Shown here piece after piece: positions 7,526 to 13,135 of a stretch of 13,135 nucleotides of DNA. Positions within the stretch are counted from its first letter, which is position 1. Each line of letters opens with the position of its first letter. The translations under genes and the position numbers were made by a program. This stretch comes from Spirochaetales bacterium (lineage in GTDB: Bacteria; Spirochaetota; Spirochaetia; B11-G9), in assembly GCA_027077185.1 (NCBI GenBank), contig JALTGJ010000118.1, positions 1 through 13,135 on the forward strand, in the 5' to 3' direction. The notes beneath the pieces were generated by a model. The model made no database searches, was not told the origin of the DNA, and saw only the letters and a program-made list of their open reading frames with translations.

Positions 7526-7577
7526 GAAGTAAAAATTATTTTCATTTTTCCCACTACATTATAGCATTTTTTTTTAA

Positions 7578-7596
7578 ACTGTATTAAGATTACAGT
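7578..7596. promoter_or_regulatory. Inverted repeat upstream of murQ (candidate operator)
   Basis: ACTGTA (7578-7583), 7 bp, TACAGT (7591-7596): perfect 6-bp arms and a total of 19 bp. It sits immediately before the AGGAG ribosome site (7601-7605) of murQ. The position, over or just downstream of the expected promoter, fits a repressor operator for the murQ-etfBA-ldh operon. As RNA it would be a weak 6-bp stem. The half-site AAACTGTA recurs just before the namZ start (5345-5352). No -35/-10 pair of good quality could be placed around it with confidence. Confidence 0.45.
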
Positions 7597-7610
7597 CTAT
7601 AGGAGATATA

Positions 7611-8516
7611 ATGCTTCATCTAGATACAATAAGTACCGAACAGGTAAATCCAAACTCTCATAATATTGATGCAAAAAGTACGCTTGAAATATTGGAAATT
7701 ATTAACTCAGAAGATCATAACATCCCTGGTGCAATAAGAAAAGAACTTGAAAATATTAAAATACTTGTAGATTTAGTAGTAAAAGCTTTTAAGAATAACG
7801 GCCGTCTTTTCTATGTAGGTGCCGGAACCTCCGGCCGCCTGGGAATGCTTGATGCCGCGGAATGTCCTCCAACTTTCGGAACTGACAGGAAAATGGTTCA
7901 GGGCATAATAGCTGGTGGAAATGAAGCATTAATTAAAACAGTAGAATGGATAGAAGACAGCAAGAGCGATGGAGATAAAGCTCTTTTGGAAAAAGGTATT
8001 ACTTCAAAAGATATTCTAATTGCTATAACTGCCAGCGGACATGCTCCCTTTGTCATGGGAGCAATGGAAAGAGCCAAAAAAGCAGGTTCTGTTGTAGGTC
8101 TTATTATATGCAACACAACAAATAAGGATTTCCCGAATACAGACATTAAAGTGGCTGTAGATGTAGGACCGGAAATACTAACAGGATCAACACGGATGAA
8201 AGCTGGAACTGCCCAGAAAATGATTTTAAATATGATAACTACAACCGCAATGATAAAACTTGGAAAGGTATATAATAATCTAATGGTTGACCTTATGCCT
8301 GTTAATAATAAGCTTATACACAGATCAAAAAAAATTATTACCATGGCTACAGGGTGCAGCAGTATAACTGCAGAAAAAATATTTGCAGCATCAGGAAATA
8401 ATCCCAGGATTGCTATAATAATGATACTTCTGGATACAACAAAAGAGACAGCAGAAATCCTTCTAAACAGGAATGAGGGAAGAATTAGTCTGGCTGTTCA
8501 AAATTATAAAGGATAA
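7611..8516 (+). CDS. murQ: N-acetylmuramic acid 6-phosphate etherase MurQ
   Basis: Cytoplasmic lyase-type etherase: MurNAc-6-phosphate plus water gives GlcNAc-6-phosphate and D-lactate, the committed step that joins wall-sugar recycling to amino-sugar metabolism. The 301 residues are full length. The SIS-domain sugar-phosphate site reads GRLFYVGAGTSGRLGML (64-80), followed by DAAECPPTF with E84, equivalent to the catalytic Glu83 of E. coli MurQ. VEWIEDS holds E115, matching E. coli Glu114. The GCKR/MurQ signature STRMKAGTAQKM is also present, followed by NLMVDLMPVNNKL. The start has AGGAG six nt upstream. It heads a five-gene operon, with etfB beginning 7 bp after its stop. MurQ needs a 6-phosphorylated substrate. 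An ABC importer would deliver unphosphorylated sugar, so a MurNAc 6-kinase must be encoded outside the window. Confidence 0.96.
   Translation: MLHLDTISTEQVNPNSHNIDAKSTLEILEIINSEDHNIPGAIRKELENIKILVDLVVKAFKNNGRLFYVGAGTSGRLGMLDAAECPPTFGTDRKMVQGIIAGGNEALIKTVEWIEDSKSDGDKALLEKGITSKDILIAITASGHAPFVMGAMERAKKAGSVVGLIICNTTNKDFPNTDIKVAVDVGPEILTGSTRMKAGTAQKMILNMITTTAMIKLGKVYNNLMVDLMPVNNKLIHRSKKIITMATGCSSITAEKIFAASGNNPRIAIIMILLDTTKETAEILLNRNEGRISLAVQNYKG
8508..8513 (+). promoter_or_regulatory. Ribosome binding site deciding the etfB start
   Basis: AAAGGA, at the last codons of murQ, lies 10 nt before the ATG at 8524. The protein then begins MEIVVLIKQVPET, the standard EtfB N-terminus. An in-frame start at 8473 would add 17 residues encoded inside murQ that do not resemble EtfB. 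Confidence 0.75.
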
Positions 8517-8523
8517 TATTAAG

Positions 8524-9345
8524 ATGGAAATAGTTGTATTAATAAAACAGGTTCCGGAAACAGATAACCTCGCTATAGATGAAGAAACCGGTACAGTCAT
8601 TCGATCAGGAGTAGAATCTATTGTAAACCCCATAGATCTCTATGCCCTGGAAGCCGCTTTCCAATTAAAGGAAAAAAATAAAAATACGGGTATAACTGTA
8701 ATTACTATGGGTCCTGAAAGTGCAGAAAGATCACTTAGAGAAGCAATCTCTATGGGAGCTGATAAGGCAATTATACTATCCGATAAGCATTTTGCCGGAT
8801 CTGATACATATGCAACTTCAATAATACTAAGTAAAGCAATTCAAAAACTTGATAGCTTTGATCTGATACTTTGTGGAGAAAAAGCTACTGATGGTGATAC
8901 AGGCCAGGTAGGACCGGAAGTTGCAGCTCAGCTAGAGCTACCAGTAGTGTCTTTTGTATCACATATAGAAATTCATGACAGCAGTTTACTATTTGAAAGA
9001 ATAACAGAAAGCAGCTTTGAAACAATACAGGCAAAATTTCCTGTTACAGCAACCATAACAAAGGCAGTGGGAGAACCACGGCTGCCAACACTTTCCGGTA
9101 AAAAAACAGCTAAAACTGCAATTATTCAAAAATTTGTGTTCAATGATCTGAAACCTGATCCTGATTCAATCGGTATAATGGGATCACCTACACGTGTAGT
9201 TAAAATTTCTAAACCATCTATCCAAAGAAAGTCACAAATTCTTACACCTAAAACAGAAAAAGAAATAGAAGATGCCGCAGAACAACTTATTAACTTTCTG
9301 GTAGAAAAAGAACTGTTACAAAAAGGTAAAAAATATGCCAAATAA
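8524..9345 (+). CDS. etfB: Electron transfer flavoprotein beta subunit (EtfB, LctB-like)
   Basis: Small subunit of a heterodimeric electron transfer flavoprotein, 273 residues. Visible features are the N-terminal VLIKQVPET, the NPIDLYALEAA segment (about 37-47), MGPESAERSLREAISMGADK (about 63-82), and CGEKATDGDTGQVGP (about 116-130), the nucleotide/flavin-binding loop. This last block fits the anaerobic EtfB type, in which the beta flavin is an FAD able to take part in electron bifurcation, rather than the AMP-binding mitochondrial type. That distinction is my reading of the motif and needs alignment. The start is set by an AAAGGA site overlapping the end of murQ and by the canonical N-terminus. 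The gene overlaps etfA by 11 bp. Its fixed neighbours, EtfA and an LctD-type dehydrogenase, suggest NADH, ferredoxin and lactate electron traffic. Confidence 0.93.
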   Translation: MEIVVLIKQVPETDNLAIDEETGTVIRSGVESIVNPIDLYALEAAFQLKEKNKNTGITVITMGPESAERSLREAISMGADKAIILSDKHFAGSDTYATSIILSKAIQKLDSFDLILCGEKATDGDTGQVGPEVAAQLELPVVSFVSHIEIHDSSLLFERITESSFETIQAKFPVTATITKAVGEPRLPTLSGKKTAKTAIIQKFVFNDLKPDPDSIGIMGSPTRVVKISKPSIQRKSQILTPKTEKEIEDAAEQLINFLVEKELLQKGKKYAK

Positions 9346-10342
9346 GAAGATATGGATTTTAGCCGAAACAGAAGAGAAAAAACTTAAAAAAGTCTCTTAT
9401 GAGTTACTGGCATGGGCAGCTTCTCTGGCTAAAAGGGATTTTTTGGAAATAGTTGCACTACTACCCGGAGAATCTGATAATCCCGAGGATCTGTTTAAAT
9501 ACGGTGCTGACCGGGTATTGCATATAGATACCCCCCTGCTTAACAATTTTCTACCGGAACCCTGGTATAAAGCAATTACTTTTCTGATAAAAAAAGAGGA
9601 TCCTGATGTATTTCTTGCAGCTGCAACAAGTACAGGGCGTACTATAATGCCGTATATAGCAGGGGGACTCGGCACTGGACTGACAGCTGATTGCACTTTG
9701 CTTAAACTGGATCTTAATGACGGGATTCTCTATCAGACAAGACCAGCTGCAGGTGGGAATATTATGGCAACCATAAAGACTACAAAAGGCCGTCCTCAAA
9801 TGTCGACAGTAAGACCTAATTCTATAAAAATCTGCTTAAGCAAATCTTTAAAACAATCTGTTGTAGAAAAAGTGAAAATTAATGACAATCTTCTTGAATC
9901 AAACTTAACTTTTTTAAATAGAAAAGCTTTTGATACCAATTCAGATGATATCCAGGAAGCAAAAATAGTAGTTGCAGGAGGTAAAGGGCTGAAAAAAGCA
10001 TCAAACCTCACAATTATTAAAGATCTTGCGAAACTACTTAATGCAAATATGGGGGCCTCCAGAGAGGCTGTTGACAAAGGATGGGTTGGTTATCCAAATC
10101 AGGTGGGATTGAGTGGAAAAACAATTACTCCGGATCTATATTTTGCACTGGGAATATCAGGGGCAATACAACATATTGCAGGAATGCAGACTTCAGAAAC
10201 AATAGTAGCTGTAAATAACGATCCGGATGCACAAATTTTTGCTCTTGCTGATTTTGGAATTGTATGTGATCTATTCAGCTTTCTTCCCGTATTTATAGAA
10301 AAACTAAATAAATTCAAGGAAGGTAGTAATGATAGATACTAA
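9335..10342 (+). CDS. etfA: Electron transfer flavoprotein alpha subunit (EtfA, LctC-like)
   Basis: Large Etf subunit, 335 residues, carrying the mobile alpha-FAD that shuttles electrons between EtfB and the dehydrogenase. The C-terminal FAD domain is classic: VVAGGKGLKK (212-221), GASREAVDKGW (240-250), PNQVGLSGKTITPDLYFA (254-271), GISGAIQH (273-280) and NNDPDAQIF (294-302). The TRPAAGGNIMATIKT stretch (about 135-149) resembles Etfs of anaerobes. The protein starts directly with the flavodoxin-like domain (KIWILAETEE), so it lacks the extra N-terminal [4Fe-4S] domain that I recall in A. woodii LctC. AAAGGT precedes the ATG. It overlaps etfB by 11 bp and the dehydrogenase gene by 14 bp, implying coupled translation and a stable complex. 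Confidence 0.94.
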   Translation: MPNKKIWILAETEEKKLKKVSYELLAWAASLAKRDFLEIVALLPGESDNPEDLFKYGADRVLHIDTPLLNNFLPEPWYKAITFLIKKEDPDVFLAAATSTGRTIMPYIAGGLGTGLTADCTLLKLDLNDGILYQTRPAAGGNIMATIKTTKGRPQMSTVRPNSIKICLSKSLKQSVVEKVKINDNLLESNLTFLNRKAFDTNSDDIQEAKIVVAGGKGLKKASNLTIIKDLAKLLNANMGASREAVDKGWVGYPNQVGLSGKTITPDLYFALGISGAIQHIAGMQTSETIVAVNNDPDAQIFALADFGIVCDLFSFLPVFIEKLNKFKEGSNDRY

Positions 10343-11786
10343 TAATAAGAGATATGGACAAATAACAAAATTTGAAGTAAATAATTTAATTAAAATATGT
10401 GGAAAAAGGTCTGTCATTTATAACAATTTAGAAAAACTTGAACCATACTCTCATGATGAAGTAGCTGAAAAATCATATTTTTCCATACCCGAACTTGTAT
10501 TAAAACCTTCTACCACCAAAGAAATTTCAGAAATTATGATACTGGCAAATAAAAAGAAAATTCCGGTAACACCCAGAGGTGCAGGAAGCGGCCTCTCCGG
10601 CGGCTGTATACCAGTCTATGGAGGCATTGTTATATCCCTCGAAAAAATGAACAGTATTGTCGAAATAGATACTGAAAATATGATGATTACAGTTGAGCCA
10701 GGGGTTGTAACAAATACAATAAATGAAGTCTTAAAAAAGGACGGTTTATGGTTTGCAGGATATCCAATGAGCCTTGAAAGCTGTTTTATTGGTGGAAATG
10801 TTGCAGAAAATGCAGGAGGAGGAAAAGCTATTAAGTATGGAGTTACATCCAGATATGTAACAGGACTTGAAGTTGTACTTCCAACTGGTGAAATACTTAA
10901 TTTGGGAGGAAAATTAAGAAAAAATGTAACTGGATACGATCTTATTCATCTTCTTACCGGTTCAGAGGGAACATTAGGTATTATTACAAAAATAACTCTT
11001 TCCCTCATGCCCCTCCCCGGTTCAAGAGCAGCATTACTTGCACTTTTTGGATCTGTTAAAGAAGCAATTTCTGTTGTACCTCAATTACTTTCAGTTGGTA
11101 AAATTATTCCTACAAGTATAGAATTTATGGATAAACTTTCATTCCAAACCGCATGTGATTATTTAAATGAGATAATTGACTATAAAAAAGCAGGTGCAAT
11201 GTTATTAATTGAGATAGACGGCAAAACAGAAAATGAGGTTGCAAGAGATTATGAAACAATCGGGGATATTTGTGAGTCTAAAGGCGCTCAGACAGTCTAT
11301 GTTGCAGACAATAAAACGACCCTGGACAGAGTATGGAATATACGAAAAAATATTGCAGAAGCATTTAAAATTACCAGTGAACACCAAAGTCTTGAGGATA
11401 TAGTGGTACCAACAGCCTCAATACCTGATTTTATGGATGATATTGAAAAATTAATATTAAAATATGATATTCTTATTCCCTGCTATGGCCATGCCGGAGA
11501 TGGGAATATCCATGCAACACCTGTAAAACCTACAAAATGGAATTTAAAAAGATGGAACAAAACTCTTGAAAAACTTCTGCTTGAAATATATTTCTCTGCT
11601 GCAAAATACGGAGGAACAATTTCAGGTGAACATGGTATTGGGTCAAAACGTAAGAATTATATTGGAATAAACTTATCTGACAACACAATAGCTCTAATGA
11701 AACGCTTAAAAACAGCCTTTGACCCTAACTGGATTCTTAACCCTGGGAAAATATTTCCTACAGATATGGAAGATTATAAAAAATGA
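10329..11786 (+). CDS. FAD-linked D-lactate dehydrogenase, GlcD/LctD type
   Basis: Flavoprotein of the vanillyl-alcohol-oxidase/PCMH group (GlcD family), 485 residues, expected to oxidise a D-2-hydroxyacid. FAD-binding blocks: TPRGAGSGLSGGC (81-93), GGNVAENAGGGKAIKYG (155-171), GYDL (202-205) and GSEGTLGI (211-218). Substrate/metal-site motifs of D-lactate dehydrogenases: CYGHAGDGNIH (385-395) and SGEHGIGSKR (432-441), ending NPGKIFP. No FeS domain is fused, so electrons probably leave through the Etf encoded just upstream. The order etfB-etfA-ldh equals A. woodii lctBCD. D-lactate is favoured over glycolate because murQ, which makes D-lactate, heads the same operon. A good AAGGAAGG site precedes the ATG. 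It overlaps etfA by 14 bp and the next gene by ATGA. Lactate permease and racemase genes are absent. Confidence 0.9.
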   Translation: MIDTNNKRYGQITKFEVNNLIKICGKRSVIYNNLEKLEPYSHDEVAEKSYFSIPELVLKPSTTKEISEIMILANKKKIPVTPRGAGSGLSGGCIPVYGGIVISLEKMNSIVEIDTENMMITVEPGVVTNTINEVLKKDGLWFAGYPMSLESCFIGGNVAENAGGGKAIKYGVTSRYVTGLEVVLPTGEILNLGGKLRKNVTGYDLIHLLTGSEGTLGIITKITLSLMPLPGSRAALLALFGSVKEAISVVPQLLSVGKIIPTSIEFMDKLSFQTACDYLNEIIDYKKAGAMLLIEIDGKTENEVARDYETIGDICESKGAQTVYVADNKTTLDRVWNIRKNIAEAFKITSEHQSLEDIVVPTASIPDFMDDIEKLILKYDILIPCYGHAGDGNIHATPVKPTKWNLKRWNKTLEKLLLEIYFSAAKYGGTISGEHGIGSKRKNYIGINLSDNTIALMKRLKTAFDPNWILNPGKIFPTDMEDYKK

Positions 11787-12847
11787 AAATTAAATATTTA
11801 ATAGACAAAAGACTGGAATCAGAATTGTTCCCGGGTATCGTTTTAAAAGTAAATAAGAATGGAAGAGAAATATTTCAGTATACAAGGGGATACAGACAGA
11901 TTAGTCCTTTTAAAGAAGAAATGAGGACTGATACATTTTTTGATCTGGCTTCTCTTACAAAGCCCCTGGCAACAACACCTGTTGCCCTTACAATTTTTGA
12001 AAAAGAAAAAATTGATCTTTCAACCAGCATTGGTAAATTTTTACCCATGCTGCATACTGAAACAAAAAAAATAACCCTTTCCCAACTATTAACCCATTCT
12101 TCAGGCTTACCTCCTGTTCCCAATATTTTTAAACTCTTTAAAACAGAAAGTGAAATTAATACACAAACAGCCCTCAAACATCTCTACTCACTTGTTCCGG
12201 AAGCTGAACCTGGTTCAGGTATATTATACAGTTGTACAGGATATATTTTTCTTACAAGAATAATTATGGCAATTACGGGAAAGACACTCTCCAGTCTTTT
12301 TAAAGAAATAATTACCCAAGCTGCTGGAATTAATTCACTTATATTTAATCCGTCAACCGTAGAAAGAAAAAATACCGCCACCACTGAATACTGCACATGG
12401 CGAAAAAGATGGATTAAAGGAGAAGTTCATGATGAAAATTCATTCTGCCTAAATGGTGAAGGAGGAAATGCAGGTCTATTTGGTACAGCTAATGGTATTA
12501 TGAAATTACTCAATTTAATTACAAATAAAGGGATAATAGGAAAAAAACAGATACTCTCTGAAAAAGTATGCTCATTAATGACTACATGCCAAACTGGAGA
12601 AATTAGCCCTAAACGGGGAGCAGGTTTTTTAATGCAGGACACAGACTCTTTTGCAGGAAGCCTTTTTAGTAATAAAGCCTTTGGGCATACAGGTTTTACA
12701 GGTACGAGTGTATGGATTGATCCTGTAAAAGAGATCTGTATTGTTGCTCTAACCAACAGAGTTCATTTTGGAAGAGAAAAAACTGCAGAAACAATTAAAC
12801 AATTTAGAAAAGAACTTCACTCACTTATTCTCAAAGAGCTCTGCTGA
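11783..12847 (+). CDS. Serine hydrolase, beta-lactamase class C fold; probable MurNAc-L-Ala amidase (YbbE/AmiE-like)
   Basis: Member of the serine beta-lactamase/PBP-like family, 354 residues. The catalytic S-x-x-K is S57-L-T-K60 in DLASLTKPLA. The second motif (Y-x-N in AmpC) is Y149-S-C151, and the third is H302-T-G in GHTGFTGTS. The stretch EVHDENSFCLNGEGGNAGLFGTA and the late TNRVHFGR are typical of the B. subtilis YbbE (AmiE) branch. YbbE is found with murQ, nagZ and ybbC in the Bacillus mur cluster and cleaves the MurNAc-L-Ala amide. No signal peptide is seen, so a cytoplasmic amidase acting on imported muropeptides is inferred. An esterase or D-aminopeptidase role cannot be excluded. 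The start overlaps the dehydrogenase stop (ATGA), and the 3' end overlaps the convergent epimerase gene by 27 bp. Confidence 0.82.
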   Translation: MKIKYLIDKRLESELFPGIVLKVNKNGREIFQYTRGYRQISPFKEEMRTDTFFDLASLTKPLATTPVALTIFEKEKIDLSTSIGKFLPMLHTETKKITLSQLLTHSSGLPPVPNIFKLFKTESEINTQTALKHLYSLVPEAEPGSGILYSCTGYIFLTRIIMAITGKTLSSLFKEIITQAAGINSLIFNPSTVERKNTATTEYCTWRKRWIKGEVHDENSFCLNGEGGNAGLFGTANGIMKLLNLITNKGIIGKKQILSEKVCSLMTTCQTGEISPKRGAGFLMQDTDSFAGSLFSNKAFGHTGFTGTSVWIDPVKEICIVALTNRVHFGREKTAETIKQFRKELHSLILKELC

Positions 12848-13135
12848 AAGGCGGTTTACCATTGTTGTATAAGATAAATTATCCGGTAGAATAATTTTAT
12901 TTCCATTATATGACAAAAAATGAAAAGGATCCTGTTTGAAAAGCAAGGGGCTGTCCAAATCCACATATTTGCAGAGTGGAGCTATTGAGGCGGCAGCCCT
13001 TACACCTATAGAAGATTCAACCATTGAACTTAGCATTACCGCCAATCCATTTTTGTGAGCTGCTTTAATTAACGATAGAGCCTTTATTGGACCACCGCTT
13101 TTTGCAAGCTTAATTACAAGTCCTTTTACAGAAGG
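12821..13135 (-). CDS. Dipeptide (L-Ala-D/L-Glu) epimerase, C-terminal part (cut by window end)
   Basis: The last 104 codons of an enolase-superfamily (muconate-lactonising-like) epimerase, open through to 13135, with the N-terminal two thirds beyond the window. GLVIKLAKSGG matches the barrel strand that carries the second catalytic Lys of the family (usual form I-K-L-x-K-x-G-G). LSSMVESSIGVRAAASIAPL matches the conserved C-M-x-E-S-x-I-G segment. YVDLDSPLLFKQDPF matches the D-L-D-G-P-L-L-x-x-x-D-P end of L-Ala-D/L-Glu epimerases. This enzyme turns L-Ala-D-Glu from the stem peptide into L-Ala-L-Glu for ordinary peptidases, which fits the recycling context. The specificity assignment rests on the C-terminus and neighbourhood only. 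The stop lies inside the 3' end of the convergent amidase-like gene. Confidence 0.85.
   Translation of the reverse strand, partial: PSVKGLVIKLAKSGGPIKALSLIKAAHKNGLAVMLSSMVESSIGVRAAASIAPLCKYVDLDSPLLFKQDPFHFLSYNGNKIILPDNLSYTTMVNRLSAELFENK

Noticed and set aside
7898..8344. Long antisense open frame (148 codons) within murQ
   Set aside because: Shadow of murQ, which has every family motif. The antisense protein looks like a translation of coding complement, with no ribosome site or recognisable domain.
8473..8523. Upstream in-frame extension of etfB by 17 residues
   Set aside because: It lies inside murQ in another frame, does not resemble EtfB, and the AAAGGA site supports the ATG at 8524.
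12427..12756. Antisense open frames inside the amidase-like, etfA and dehydrogenase genes
   Set aside because: They lie opposite well-supported conserved proteins and show no family motif of their own.
12876..12897. AAATTAT...ATAATTT stem after the amidase-like gene as a terminator
   Set aside because: The stem is pure A/T, lies inside the epimerase coding region, and is followed by only a broken T tract.
1..13135. CRISPR arrays, tRNA/rRNA genes, insertion sequences or prophage genes
   Set aside because: No spaced direct repeats, no tRNA-like cloverleaf, no transposase or integrase motif was seen. Base composition is even across the window.

Overview
This window looks like a peptidoglycan (cell-wall sugar) recycling locus from an AT-rich, diderm, probably anaerobic bacterium, most likely a spirochaete. 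The clearest taxonomic hint is the sugar-binding protein. It has a signal-peptidase-I type leader ending in AFA-AGKQE and no lipobox cysteine. That style is common in Spirochaeta/Treponema-type periplasmic binding proteins, whereas monoderms normally use lipoproteins. The assignment to phylum is inference from this leader, base composition and gene content, not from a marker gene.

Layout from left to right. 6-470 (+) is a small GNAT acetyltransferase. 482-3547 (-) encodes a carbohydrate ABC importer: two MalG/MalF-type permeases preceded by their binding protein. The binding-protein gene has a textbook promoter (TTGACA, 17 bp, TATAAT), and a hairpin separates it from the permeases. 3686-5206 (-) is nagZ, reading in the same direction as the importer. 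5353-6570 (+) is namZ (DUF1343/GH171 exo-N-acetylmuramidase), divergent from nagZ. 6580-7512 (-) is a PHP-domain phosphoesterase. 7611-12847 (+) is a tight five-gene operon: murQ, etfB, etfA, an FAD-linked D-lactate dehydrogenase (GlcD/LctD type) and a serine beta-lactamase-like hydrolase of the YbbE/AmiE kind. Four of its junctions are 7 bp or less, or overlap. 12821-13135 (-) is the C-terminal part of a dipeptide (L-Ala-D/L-Glu) epimerase, convergent with and overlapping the operon's last gene.

How the genes fit together (inference on top of solid family calls). The ABC importer would bring in cell-wall saccharides or muropeptides. NagZ and NamZ, neither with a visible signal peptide, would clip GlcNAc and MurNAc in the cytoplasm. 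The amidase-like hydrolase would remove the peptide, and the epimerase would convert L-Ala-D-Glu to L-Ala-L-Glu. MurQ splits MurNAc-6-phosphate into GlcNAc-6-phosphate and D-lactate. The striking part is what follows murQ: EtfB, EtfA and LDH in the same gene order as the flavin-based electron-confurcating lactate dehydrogenase of Acetobacterium woodii (lctBCD), but with no lactate permease or racemase. This suggests that the D-lactate side group of MurNAc is oxidised to pyruvate by a dedicated Etf-LDH complex. That would turn wall recycling into an energy-yielding route. I do not know of a description of this coupling. A MurNAc kinase, the ABC ATPase, NagA/NagB and a regulator are not in the window and would have to lie elsewhere.
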